Positions 27,956 through 36,876 of a DNA stretch of 60,826 nt are shown here, in pieces. The notes below the pieces were generated by a model. The model worked only from the letters and a program-made list of their open reading frames with translations, was not told the DNA's origin and did not search any database. The position numbers and the translations under genes are program-made. Source of the DNA: Tannerella sp. (GTDB lineage: Bacteria > Bacteroidota > Bacteroidia > Bacteroidales > Tannerellaceae); contig JAITVY010000031.1 in assembly GCA_031285565.1 (NCBI GenBank), positions 1 to 60,826 of the forward strand, in the 5' to 3' direction. Positions within the stretch are counted from its first letter, which is position 1. Each line of letters begins with the position of its first letter.

Positions 27956-28403
27956 ATCGCTCTCCGTACGACACATACAAAATAGTCCAAACGAAAAAGC
28001 GGGCGAAACAACCTACTAATAATAAAATAGTTGCCATTTTAGGTTTTACTTTATAAAAACCTAAACCAATAACACTTATATTACCGATAATCGGCAACCA
28101 CGAAAACAATGCAATCCATACCCCAAACCGGTCAATATATTGTTTTTGCTTTTCCAGCGTTTCTTTTTTTATCTTAAACCACCTCTCCAGCCATTTCCAT
28201 TTGGCGAAATACCCAAGAAAATACGATGTAGAAACCCCTAACCAATTCCCAAAAGTTGCGCAGACCATCGATATCCAGGGATCCCCTCCCCCAACCGTAA
28301 GCATTGCAACTAACAGAATATCCGAACTAAAGGTTAAAACCGTTCCGGATAAGAATGTACCAATAAATAACCCTAAATAACCTAAATCAACTAACCATTC
28401 CAT
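27933..28403 (-). CDS. YqaA/DedA-like (VTT domain) membrane protein
   Basis: A 156-residue integral membrane protein with four or five hydrophobic segments. The FGNWLGVSTSYFLGYFAKWKWLERWFK and FSWLPIIGNISVIGLGFYKVKP motifs are those of the SNARE-associated/VTT family, in the YqaA subgroup. DedA relatives flip phospholipid carriers such as undecaprenyl phosphate; whether this small form does so is unknown. Convergent overlap with mscS may cause transcriptional interference. Confidence 0.85.
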   Translation of the reverse strand: MEWLVDLGYLGLFIGTFLSGTVLTFSSDILLVAMLTVGGGDPWISMVCATFGNWLGVSTSYFLGYFAKWKWLERWFKIKKETLEKQKQYIDRFGVWIALFSWLPIIGNISVIGLGFYKVKPKMATILLLVGCFARFFVWTILYVSYGERFIQWLMN

Positions 28404-28419
28404 ACAACAGACTTTCGCA

Positions 28420-28427
28420 CAAAGATA
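28420..28427 (-). promoter_or_regulatory. -7 element for the YqaA-like gene
   Basis: TATCTTTG on the minus strand, 16 bp upstream of the start codon. Confidence 0.6.
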
Positions 28428-28462
28428 ATAGTTTTAAGTAGTCATGTTGTTTTTTATATATC

Positions 28463-28560
28463 ATTTTCTATTTTCCACATTCATTCCTCTTCCTCATTTT
28501 CCTCTTTTCCTGAATTATATTAACCATTTATCATTAACCGCTAACCATTAACAACCGTTT
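28463..28560 (+). repeat. Heptad repeats, two types adjacent
   Basis: A degenerate ATTTTCN-type run (28463-28490, third unit ACATTCA) is followed by about five ATTAACC-type units (28517-28556) at 7-bp spacing. It lies in the gap upstream of the ammonia-lyase gene. Confidence 0.5.
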
Positions 28561-28647
28561 CCCTTTAGAGGCTCTTTTTGATCTCTTAATTCTTTTATGT
28601 ATTTTCGCGTCCAGAAAATGCCAAAACGGATATTTTATTCAATAAAG

Positions 28648-30186
28648 ATGAACCAAAACATAATCTATCAACCCGACAAGGGTTTTACGCTAAAACATAT
28701 AGAATCTCTTTTATTCGAAAATCAGACTTTAATCCTATCAAAAGATGCAATACAAAAAGTTCGGAATTGTTTTGATTTCCTGAATAATTTTGCATCAGAT
28801 AAAGTCATATATGGAATCAATACAGGTTTTGGACCAATGGCACAATACCGGGTTGAAGACGATGTTCTCAAACAATTGCAATATAATATCATCAGGAGCC
28901 ATTCTACCGGAGCTGGTTCACCTTTGATTCCTTTATATGTCAAAGCTGCCATGATTGCCAGATTAGCAACATTCCTGCAAGGATATTCTGGTGTTCATCT
29001 CGAATTAGTCGAACTATTAGTCGAGTTCATAAACCGCGGCATCTATCCTTTTATACCGGAGCACGGAAGTGTGGGAGCCAGTGGCGATTTAGTTCAGTTA
29101 GCACATATGGCACTAACCCTGATTGGCGAAGGAGAAGTATTTTATAAAGGAAAACTACAAACAACCAATGAAGCCCTGAAAGCTGAAAACCTGAAACCCT
29201 TTTCCATTTATATTCGCGAAGGACTATCAGTTACGAACGGTACATCCGTAATGACAGGTATCGGGCTTGTAAATATTATATACGCAAAACAACTATTAAA
29301 CTGGGCTATGATTGCTTCAGCCATGATGAACGAAATCACTTCATCGTATGACGATCATATGTCAACCGAATTAAATGCTGCCAAACGACATAATGGCCAG
29401 CAATATATCGCAGAAGAAATGCGCAAATTAACTACCGGTAGTAAAGCTGTAAAAAAACGCGAAATTGAGTTATATAATAAACATACCGAAAAGATATTTT
29501 CCCATAAAGTACAACCTTATTATTCTATCCGTTGTGTACCTCAAATATTAGGGCCGGTATGGGATCAAATAGAACAATCTGAAAAAGTTTTAATTAATGA
29601 ATTGAATTCAGCCTGTGACAATCCGATCGTTGATCCTGTTTCTAAAAATGTATACCACGGAGGAAACTTTCATGGAGACTATGTTTCATTTGAAATGGAT
29701 AAGCTCAAAATCGCTGTCACAAAATTAACAATGCTCATGGAGCGCCAGCTGAATTATTTGTTTCACGACAAAATAAACGAAATACTACCTCCTTTTGTCA
29801 ATTTAGGCGTATTAGGGCTGAATTACGGATTACAAGCTTCGCAATTCACCGCAACATCAACCACAGCAGAATGTCAGACGCTATCCAATCCGATGTACAT
29901 ACATAGTATCCCCAATAATAACGACAACCAGGATATTGTCAGCATGGGAACCAATGCTGCATTAATTACAAAGACTGTGATTGAAAACAGCTATCAGGTT
30001 ATGTCGATCCATTTCATGGCGTTGGTTCAAGCTATTGATTGCCTCAATATACAGGATAATCTGTCACAAAAAACATACGAGATATATAATGAAATACGTT
30101 CATTCTTCCCGGTTTTTATTGAAGATACACCAAAATACAAAGAAATTGAGGCTATGAAAAATTATCTGATGAAGCGAATCGGATAA
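28648..30186 (+). CDS. Aromatic amino acid ammonia-lyase (Tyr or His)
   Basis: A 512-residue enzyme of the HAL/PAL/TAL family, started at the ATG at 28648; an in-frame ATG at 28597 is less likely. It eliminates ammonia through an MIO cofactor made from Ala-Ser-Gly in GSVGASGDLVQLAH. The active-site Tyr loop (VIYGINTGFGPMAQYR) and YYSIRCVPQILGPV segment are present, and the substrate-selectivity pair is Ser-His (IIRSHSTGAG). Standard annotation would be hutH, but no hutU, hutI or hutG is nearby. From memory many blocks closely match Flavobacterium johnsoniae tyrosine ammonia-lyase, so conversion of tyrosine to p-coumarate is a serious alternative. Confidence 0.9.
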   Translation: MNQNIIYQPDKGFTLKHIESLLFENQTLILSKDAIQKVRNCFDFLNNFASDKVIYGINTGFGPMAQYRVEDDVLKQLQYNIIRSHSTGAGSPLIPLYVKAAMIARLATFLQGYSGVHLELVELLVEFINRGIYPFIPEHGSVGASGDLVQLAHMALTLIGEGEVFYKGKLQTTNEALKAENLKPFSIYIREGLSVTNGTSVMTGIGLVNIIYAKQLLNWAMIASAMMNEITSSYDDHMSTELNAAKRHNGQQYIAEEMRKLTTGSKAVKKREIELYNKHTEKIFSHKVQPYYSIRCVPQILGPVWDQIEQSEKVLINELNSACDNPIVDPVSKNVYHGGNFHGDYVSFEMDKLKIAVTKLTMLMERQLNYLFHDKINEILPPFVNLGVLGLNYGLQASQFTATSTTAECQTLSNPMYIHSIPNNNDNQDIVSMGTNAALITKTVIENSYQVMSIHFMALVQAIDCLNIQDNLSQKTYEIYNEIRSFFPVFIEDTPKYKEIEAMKNYLMKRIG

Positions 30187-30224
30187 AACCCAGAAGGCTA
30201 ATTTCTCAATTAAGTAGGGTTATA

Positions 30225-30719
30225 TTAATCATATATCTCGTCAGAGAATTTTTGTTGTTTAGAATCACATATTCTCACTCTAAAGTCGAATTTATACTGT
30301 CTTGTTTCATTTTTAAATTTGACAGGCACAAAAAGTTCAATTGAAAGATCCCCCTTTTTATTTATACTTTTAGGCGTAAACAGTTTTTTTCTTACACTGT
30401 ATCTAGGATATAAAAGTTGGGAATTTTTTGTAGAAGGCAAAACAGATAAAATCCTTTTTTCAGGAGGAGCACTTGTGATTTTATCATCATTGTTACTTAA
30501 GGATAACAGTATCTTTGAATAATCTATTTTAATTTCCTCATTACTATTATTGTATACTGTCATATTCCAAAAGGCTTCATTCAAATCAAATTCGAAATCA
30601 ATATTATCCTTTAAGTCTATTGGTTCTTTTTCAACACAAATAGGCATCTGAATATTGGTTGTTCTACACGAACAAAATATTAGCTGAAAAACAAAAAATA
30701 ATAGTACCCCCTTTTTCAT
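30225..30719 (-). CDS. Hypothetical lipoprotein
   Basis: A 164-residue protein with a lipoprotein signal (LIFCSC; the acylated Cys would be 17 or 19). The remainder looks like a single beta-sandwich (NAFWNMTVYNNSNEEIKIDY-type strands, ending in RQYKFDFRVRIC). No family is recognised. It begins 9 bp after the VOC gene and may be cotranscribed with it. Composition is more AT-rich than its neighbours, which may point to recent acquisition. Confidence 0.7.
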   Translation of the reverse strand: MKKGVLLFFVFQLIFCSCRTTNIQMPICVEKEPIDLKDNIDFEFDLNEAFWNMTVYNNSNEEIKIDYSKILLSLSNNDDKITSAPPEKRILSVLPSTKNSQLLYPRYSVRKKLFTPKSINKKGDLSIELFVPVKFKNETRQYKFDFRVRICDSKQQKFSDEIYD

Positions 30720-30728
30720 TTCACCTCC

Positions 30729-31106
30729 CTATTCCACCGGTAATATCTCAATCCAGTATCCATCCGGATCTTCAATAAAATACAAACCCATATCCGTATT
30801 TTCAAAACAAATACATCCCATCTCTCTATGAAAGCTGTGGACCTCATCATAATTGCCGGCAACACGCATGCAAAGATGAAACTCACATTCCCCTAAATCA
30901 TAAGCCTCCGTCCGATCACGCAGCCAGGTTAATTCCAGACTAAATCCTGTCTGTCCATCTGTCAGATAAACAAGAATAAACGATCCGTCGCCAGCCTCTT
31001 TCCGTCGCAACTCTTTTAAGCCTAAAGCTTTCTCATAAAATGCCAGACTCTTTTCTAAGTCAAGCACATTAAAATTGAAATGATCAAACCTGCTGTTAAT
31101 TTTCAT
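30729..31106 (-). CDS. VOC family protein (glyoxalase I-like)
   Basis: A 125-residue vicinal-oxygen-chelate protein with two beta-alpha-beta-beta-beta modules. Metal-ligand positions fit glyoxalase I: His in FDHFNFNV near the start, Glu in FSLELTW, His in ECEFHLCMRV, and Glu in GYWIEILPVE. All four ligands appear intact, so an active lactoylglutathione-lyase-like or methylmalonyl-type enzyme is possible. Substrate is not determinable. The inverted-end repeat element lies just upstream, in its probable leader. Confidence 0.88.
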   Translation of the reverse strand: MKINSRFDHFNFNVLDLEKSLAFYEKALGLKELRRKEAGDGSFILVYLTDGQTGFSLELTWLRDRTEAYDLGECEFHLCMRVAGNYDEVHSFHREMGCICFENTDMGLYFIEDPDGYWIEILPVE

Positions 31107-31129
31107 ACGATAATATTTTATTTTTCGAC

Positions 31130-31238
31130 ACTAAAGTCGCATGGAACGAACATCTTGAGTGATTAACGATTAATGGTAAGCGATTAATTAATCACTAATC
31201 ATTAACAATTAACCATTAATTTACATGCTTCGTTTCAT
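31130..31238 (-). repeat. Inverted-end intergenic element, copy B
   Basis: A ~109-bp element. Read on the minus strand it begins ATGAAACGAAGCATGTAAATT and ends TTCGTTCCATGCGACTTTAG, matching copy A at 7245-7312 at both ends. The core is longer and made of ATTAAYN heptads. It lies directly upstream of the VOC gene in the same relative orientation as copy A to flavodoxin. Confidence 0.62.
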
Positions 31239-31254
31239 ATATATAGTTTTTAAT

Positions 31255-31965
31255 TTAAAACATAATAGATTCTCCCCTACCGTTCCATGCAATAAAACGA
31301 ATACCATGTCGTTCGGCATATATCTGGAAAGCATTTGCTTTCTCATATTCTTCGCTAAAATGCATCGGAGAAAAAACAGAAACCTGAATATGATCTACAA
31401 ACTGTTCGGCTCCCAGCATATAATCTTTTCCCTGACGAGGATCAACCGGAAACATTGCCAAATCTAAAAAAGAGGTCGTCTTCTTTAATAAGTCAACTTC
31501 TTTTAAAAAGTGACGTTCACATACAGCAATTTCTTCGGGAGTCGACTCTTCACTCCAATGCCAGTTATTCAAATCGCCCGCATGAAAAATCTTTTTACCT
31601 CCGGTTTCAATCAAAAAGGAAACACCTACATCCGTCGATCCGAATGCCTGAACACGAACGACCTCATCTTCCCATACCTGACCTTTCAGTAAAAATTCCG
31701 CATCCGACTGATGTACCAGTTGTTTACGCAAAATATCTTTTGAAAAGATATAATGAATGTCCGGTCGTACCTGTTTCCATTTCAATATTTCGGGATTAAA
31801 ATGATCAGGATGCCAATGCGAAACAAGTACATATAATTTCCCGGGAAAAGCGGATAAATTTTGTTGAACATACCCGTCATCTGTATCCTGAAAAAAATCC
31901 ATAATCAACGTACAACACGCATCTTCAACAACAAAACCACTATGATAAAGATATGTCAATTTCAT
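31255..31965 (-). CDS. Metallo-beta-lactamase fold hydrolase
   Basis: A 236-residue protein of the UlaG-like MBL group. The zinc motif HxHxDH is present as SHWHPDHF, later ligands appear in FHAGDLNNWHW and SPMHFSEEY. Such enzymes act on phosphoesters or lactones in the cytoplasm; no signal peptide is seen. The promoter element TATCTTTG lies 22 bp upstream and is back to back with that of prmA. Confidence 0.88.
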   Translation of the reverse strand: MKLTYLYHSGFVVEDACCTLIMDFFQDTDDGYVQQNLSAFPGKLYVLVSHWHPDHFNPEILKWKQVRPDIHYIFSKDILRKQLVHQSDAEFLLKGQVWEDEVVRVQAFGSTDVGVSFLIETGGKKIFHAGDLNNWHWSEESTPEEIAVCERHFLKEVDLLKKTTSFLDLAMFPVDPRQGKDYMLGAEQFVDHIQVSVFSPMHFSEEYEKANAFQIYAERHGIRFIAWNGRGESIMF

Positions 31966-31986
31966 CAGATCCTAAATAAGTAATAG

Positions 31987-31994
31987 CAAAGATA
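31987..31994 (-). promoter_or_regulatory. -7 element for the MBL gene
   Basis: TATCTTTG on the minus strand, 22 bp upstream of the start. Confidence 0.6.
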
Positions 31995-32047
31995 ACACAT
32001 TACAACGAAAAAACAGATGACTATATAACAATCTTACAATAAACCAT

Positions 32048-32055
32048 TATCTTTG
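32048..32055 (+). promoter_or_regulatory. -7 element for prmA
   Basis: TATCTTTG, 25 bp upstream of the ATG at 32080. It overlaps a possible upstream start at 32053 and so argues against that start. Confidence 0.62.
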
Positions 32056-32079
32056 CAACAATCGGCAAACTGTAAAAAG

Positions 32080-32937
32080 ATGAATTATTACGAATTTACA
32101 TTTACTTATACATCGCCAATAGATATTATCACCCTGAATGATATTTTAGCTGCGGAATTAGGAACAATCGGATTCGAAAGTTTTTCGGAACTGGAAGATG
32201 GTATGAATGCTTACATTCCCGCAAATGTATTTGATGCTGAACAGTTAAAAATCATTTTGAACAATTTCCCATTGGATAATGTGGAGATCCAATATAATCA
32301 ACAATTAATAGAAGGGAAAGACTGGAATGAAGAATGGGAGAAGAATTATTTCCAGCCAATTCGTATTGATCAGAAATGCCTGATTCGTGCCTCTTTTCAT
32401 CCCGAAGAAAAAGGTTTTGAACATGAAATTATTATCAATCCTAAAATGGCATTTGGTACCGGTAATCATGAAACAACCTTTCTGATGCTTCGGGAAATGC
32501 TCTCACTAGACCTTCAGGATAAAGAATTATTGGATATGGGTTGTGGAACTGCCGTTTTAGCTATTCTCGCAGCCAAAAAAGGAGCAAAGCGAATTGTTGC
32601 CATTGACATAGATGAATGGGCATACAATAATGCAATCGAAAATTGCGTGTTAAACGGAGCGGAAATTATACAAGTTATATTAGGCGGAGCAGAACAAATT
32701 GCCAATACCGGTATATTTGACTATATATTTGCGAATATAAACCGTAATATTTTACTCAACGATATGCAGTCATATACATCAGTGCTTAAGCCTGGTGGAA
32801 TACTCTATATGAGTGGGTTTTATAAGGAGGATATACCTGCTATCGAAACGGAATGCAACCGAAATGGATTACTCGTAATCTCGCATACGGAATGCAATAA
32901 CTGGGTTGCATTGAAAACGAAAAAAAATGTTTCTTAA
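32080..32937 (+). CDS. prmA: Ribosomal protein L11 methyltransferase
   Basis: SAM-dependent methyltransferase of 285 residues from the ATG at 32080. The N-terminal L11-binding domain is followed by a Rossmann fold with motif I LLDMGCGTAVLAILAAKKGAKRIVAIDID, the MAFGTGNHETT loop typical of PrmA, and the catalytic-side FANINRNIL motif (NxxxN). It methylates lysine and N-terminal amines of L11. Confidence 0.95.
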   Translation: MNYYEFTFTYTSPIDIITLNDILAAELGTIGFESFSELEDGMNAYIPANVFDAEQLKIILNNFPLDNVEIQYNQQLIEGKDWNEEWEKNYFQPIRIDQKCLIRASFHPEEKGFEHEIIINPKMAFGTGNHETTFLMLREMLSLDLQDKELLDMGCGTAVLAILAAKKGAKRIVAIDIDEWAYNNAIENCVLNGAEIIQVILGGAEQIANTGIFDYIFANINRNILLNDMQSYTSVLKPGGILYMSGFYKEDIPAIETECNRNGLLVISHTECNNWVALKTKKNVS

Positions 32938-33059
32938 AAAACGCGAATAATAGCTTTCTACTATAATAAACAATAAACTTTTTCTGTTATATTGATGTTA
33001 TTATGATATAGGTTTGTTATAATAACGTAAATTTATTCACTTATTAAAATAATCATGTT

Positions 33060-33293
33060 ATGAAAGGAAATGTAGATTCAAAATTATTACTTGGTCTTGT
33101 TATTGGTGCCGCTGTAGGTGTTGCTGTTGGTTATTTAGCGACAACTGATAAAAGAGAACAACTTTTGGAAGAAATAAATGATCTCGTTGGAAAAGTGAAA
33201 GAAAATTTCAATGCAGCAGTAACCAAGTATAAAGAAGGGAAAGCTGAAATTGAAACAGCAATTGAAGAAACTGTGGCTAAAGAAACAAAATGA
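33060..33293 (+). CDS. YtxH domain small membrane protein
   Basis: A 77-residue protein with one N-terminal Gly/Ala-rich membrane helix (LLLGLVIGAAVGVAVGYLA) and a long charged helix (KREQLLEEINDLVGKVKENFNAAVTKYKEGKAEIETAIEE), the YtxH plan. YtxH proteins are linked with general stress in Firmicutes. It overlaps the next gene by 4 bp. Confidence 0.85.
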   Translation: MKGNVDSKLLLGLVIGAAVGVAVGYLATTDKREQLLEEINDLVGKVKENFNAAVTKYKEGKAEIETAIEETVAKETK

Positions 33294-33688
33294 GAAAAGA
33301 GCCGGAACAATTTTTTCAGGAATTTAAACAAGACGTTACAACCTATGTTGAATTAAAGGCTGAACTCTTAAAATTAGAAATATACGAACGGGCAGGAAAA
33401 GGTATTTCTGCTCTTTCGTATGCTTTGATAGTAATCTTGCTCGTTTTTTTCCTGATTCTATTCATTTCTGTAGCAATAGGATTCTTCTTAGGTGATCGGT
33501 TTGGCTCCGTAGGAATTGGATTTTTATTTGTAGCTGCATTCTATCTGTTACTGACAGGTATCGCTTATCTATTAAGAAATAAAATACGTACAAGAGTATT
33601 AAATGACGTAATTGCTGCATTCATGACAAACAAAAAACAAGAAAATAACGAAAATGCAACAGACACCATTAGCACAATTACAGAATAA
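33290..33688 (+). CDS. Phage holin family protein (DUF1469-like)
   Basis: A 132-residue protein with two long membrane helices (SALSYALIVILLVFFLILFISVAIGFFLG and GSVGIGFLFVAAFYLLLTGIAYLL) and an N-terminal amphipathic helix, matching the putative actinobacterial holin-X/DUF1469 family. Despite the name there is no phage context. ATGA overlap with the YtxH gene and 35-bp overlap with the next frame indicate one transcript. Confidence 0.85.
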   Translation: MRKEPEQFFQEFKQDVTTYVELKAELLKLEIYERAGKGISALSYALIVILLVFFLILFISVAIGFFLGDRFGSVGIGFLFVAAFYLLLTGIAYLLRNKIRTRVLNDVIAAFMTNKKQENNENATDTISTITE

Positions 33689-34025
33689 AAAAGAATGGAT
33701 TCGATTAGAATCCCGTGAAAAAGAAGCAAAACTGAATGAACATCTTTCATATATGAAAGAAAATTCAGACAGTTTAGTTTTATCCGGTTTATCCTCACTT
33801 TTTTTCCCTAGAATAAACAATTCTCGAAAAGAAAATGGTGATAAGCATTCCATAACAACAAAACCAAAAGAATTATTCTCTCCTCTCAGTTTATTGAGTA
33901 CTATTTCCGGTGGAAAAGGAATCCTACCAATCGCATTGGAAATAGCCCAGCCATTTCTCATCACATGGGGACTTTCTGCTGCAAAAAAGCTATTAAAAAG
34001 AGCATTCACTAAAAAGAAAAAATAG
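33654..34025 (+). CDS. Hypothetical protein, third gene of YtxH-holin cluster
   Basis: A 123-residue protein beginning MQQTPLAQLQNKKEWI, with a charged N-terminal helix, a moderately hydrophobic central part (ISGGKGILPIALEIAQPFLITWGLSAAK) and a very basic C-terminus (RAFTKKKK). No family is recognised. It overlaps the preceding gene by 35 bp in another frame. Gene order suggests an envelope-associated set of three. Confidence 0.7.
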   Translation: MQQTPLAQLQNKKEWIRLESREKEAKLNEHLSYMKENSDSLVLSGLSSLFFPRINNSRKENGDKHSITTKPKELFSPLSLLSTISGGKGILPIALEIAQPFLITWGLSAAKKLLKRAFTKKKK

Positions 34026-34096
34026 ATCTAACATTTAATTTATGTTAGAGAACATATTTTTCCTTTTCAATTCGTACAAGCAAAAGAAATTTATGC

Positions 34097-34104
34097 TAAA
34101 TTTG
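34097..34104 (+). promoter_or_regulatory. -7 element for the 27-residue lipoprotein
   Basis: TAAATTTG, 24 bp upstream of the ATG at 34129. Confidence 0.6.
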
Positions 34105-34128
34105 CACTCGTAAAAACAAAGTTCAAAC

Positions 34129-34212
34129 ATGAAGCGTACACTATCTTTGATAATCATACTATTAGGTGTATTGATTGTTTTTAATTCCTGTGCTACTCCC
34201 TGTGGTTGCTGA
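34129..34212 (+). CDS. Tiny lipoprotein (27 residues)
   Basis: The frame encodes MKRTLSLIIILLGVLIVFNS then CATPCGC and stop. It has a positively charged N-terminus, a hydrophobic helix and a lipobox-like FNSC, leaving a mature peptide of only seven residues with three cysteines. A good TAnnTTTG promoter lies 24 bp upstream. The pattern resembles entericidin-like or small Bacteroidota lipoproteins. It lies between the YtxH cluster and gapA. The frame could be fortuitous, but promoter, start and lipobox together support it. Confidence 0.6.
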   Translation: MKRTLSLIIILLGVLIVFNSCATPCGC

Positions 34213-34285
34213 TTGTAATGAAGTATTTTCTGAACATATTAAGCAATGAGAGCAGAAGCCGAACAAGTAAACGCACTTTTAATGA

Positions 34286-35338
<1,053 letters not shown>

Positions 35339-35357
35339 TAAAAATTTAACTAACCAT

Positions 35358-35394
35358 AAAAAAGGGGGCATTTCTATGGAAATGTCTCCTTTTT
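35358..35394 (+). terminator. Terminator after gapA
   Basis: AAAAGGGGGCATTTC pairs imperfectly with GAAATGTCTCCTTTT around a short loop, followed by TTTTTG. Confidence 0.85.
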
Positions 35395-35535
35395 GTCTTA
35401 TTAAGACATCTTATATAAAAATACTCCAAAAAGCACAAACAACGTTAAAGGCAAGCGATTTCACATAACAATTCGGGAATTATATTGTTATATAAATAGA
35501 GTCAGCAATGGCTAAGTTATGTTTAATCTCTAACT

Positions 35536-35540
35536 GGAGG
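35536..35540 (+). promoter_or_regulatory. Strong Shine-Dalgarno (GGAGG)
   Basis: GGAGG is 8 nt before the ATG at 35549. Such sites are rare in this window; the only other clear one precedes hsp20. Confidence 0.65.
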
Positions 35541-35548
35541 AATTGAAA

Positions 35549-35761
35549 ATGAAAGCGTACCTATCAAAAAAAGACTTTCCTCTTAGAAAAGCAGCTGATA
35601 ACAATCATCCTTTGGATATTCACTATTCAAAAACTGAGTTTTTCTATGAGGGACAGGAATGTAGATCAGAAGATGAAGAAACAAATGCCAACGAAGAGAA
35701 AGTGAATACGAAAAACAAAAAACGCAATCATTTTCGAGGTAATTTCAACATATTCTTCTAA
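35549..35761 (+). CDS. Hypothetical small charged protein
   Basis: A 70-residue protein starting MKAYLSKKDFPLRKAADNNH at the ATG at 35549, set by a GGAGG site. The middle is acidic (ECRSEDEETNANEEK) and the end basic (NTKNKKRNHFRG), and it finishes in NFNIFF. It is likely soluble and partly disordered. It has its own terminator, which supports a real transcript. No family is recognised. Confidence 0.65.
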   Translation: MKAYLSKKDFPLRKAADNNHPLDIHYSKTEFFYEGQECRSEDEETNANEEKVNTKNKKRNHFRGNFNIFF

Positions 35762-35787
35762 ACACATTACATGATGTTGAATATTTT

Positions 35788-35822
35788 AAAGCAGGTCAAT
35801 GCAGCTGATTGATCTGCTTTTA
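35788..35822 (+). terminator. Terminator after the 70-residue protein
   Basis: AAAGCAGGTCAAT pairs with ATTGATCTGCTTT (one G-U pair) and runs into T-rich sequence. Confidence 0.82.
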
Positions 35823-35866
35823 TTGTATATTAAAAAACATTCAGTTGATTCTTTGAATACGTTTTC

Positions 35867-35900
35867 ATTGTCTATTGTCCACTCTCAATTGTCAATTGAT
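35867..35900 (+). repeat. Heptad repeat upstream of miaA
   Basis: Units ATTGTCN with third unit ACTCTCA, four and a half units at 7-bp spacing, followed by a TTTCCCCTTTCT tract as at copy 1. Confidence 0.65.
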
Positions 35901-35938
35901 TTTCCCCTTTCTACTTAGGTCTTTTCCCTCAATATTAC

Positions 35939-35946
35939 TACCTTTG
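35939..35946 (+). promoter_or_regulatory. -7 element for miaA, nearly leaderless
   Basis: TACCTTTG ends 6 nt before the ATG at 35953, so the mRNA probably begins at or next to the start codon. Confidence 0.6.
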
Positions 35947-35952
35947 CCTTCT

Positions 35953-36873
35953 ATGAAAGCATATCAATTAATCACTGTATTAGGACCAACAGCATCCGGA
36001 AAGACAACCTTTGCTACAATACTAGCCAATCAGCTGGATACAGAGATTATTAGTGCAGATTCACGCCAAATATATCGTTCTATGGATATTGGAACGGGAA
36101 AAGATATTTCCGATTACACCATTAACGGAAAAACAATCCCATATCATCTCATTGATATACATGATCCGGGATACAAATATAATGTCTTTGAATATCAGCA
36201 CGATTTTTTCCGTGTATACGAAGCTATCAAAGCCAAAGGCAAATTACCCGTTTTATGTGGCGGAACAGGAATGTATATAGAAGCAGTATTAAATGGATAT
36301 AAACTACTGGATGTACCTGAAAACAAAGAATTACGCGAAAAGCTAAAAAACAAATCGCTTCAAGAACTCGAGAATATACTTGCAAACTATAAAGTGCTCC
36401 ATAATAAAACCGACGTCGATACAGCACAACGTGCCATTCGTGCCATTGAAATTGAGGAATACTACAAACAGCACACTCCCGATCAAAATGAATACGAACC
36501 AATCAATAGTCTGATTATAGGCATTCAAATCGACCGGGAACTACGCAGAAAAAAAATAACCAAACGATTACATACCCGATTAAAAGAAGGGATGATTGAA
36601 GAAGTTGAACAAATTCTTGCAACAGGTATAAAACCGGATGACCTGATTTATTACGGACTTGAATACAAATATCTCACATTATATATTATCGGTGAACTTT
36701 CATACGATGAAATGGTTTCCCAACTTGAGATAGCCATTCATCAATTTGCAAAACGCCAGATGACCTGGTTCCGCGGTATGGAACGTCGCGGGCATACCAT
36801 TCACTGGATAGACGCAACAATCCCAACTGAAGAAAAAATTGCCTTTGTAAAAAATTTATTAAACATCCAATAA
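35953..36873 (+). CDS. miaA: tRNA dimethylallyltransferase
   Basis: It transfers a dimethylallyl group to A37 of tRNAs reading UNN codons; 306 residues from the ATG at 35953. A longer frame to 35875 runs through the repeat and promoter and is rejected. The P-loop GPTASGKTT, the SADSRQIYRSMDIGTGK motif, the VLCGGTGMYIEAVLNG motif and the C-terminal FAKRQMTWFRG motif are all present. It lies 3 bp before kdsA and is probably cotranscribed. Confidence 0.96.
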   Translation: MKAYQLITVLGPTASGKTTFATILANQLDTEIISADSRQIYRSMDIGTGKDISDYTINGKTIPYHLIDIHDPGYKYNVFEYQHDFFRVYEAIKAKGKLPVLCGGTGMYIEAVLNGYKLLDVPENKELREKLKNKSLQELENILANYKVLHNKTDVDTAQRAIRAIEIEEYYKQHTPDQNEYEPINSLIIGIQIDRELRRKKITKRLHTRLKEGMIEEVEQILATGIKPDDLIYYGLEYKYLTLYIIGELSYDEMVSQLEIAIHQFAKRQMTWFRGMERRGHTIHWIDATIPTEEKIAFVKNLLNIQ

Positions 36874-36876
36874 GAA

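Noticed and set aside
33290..33688. Prophage, suggested by the 'holin' family name
   Set aside because: No other phage genes nearby; the family is a chromosomal membrane protein group.
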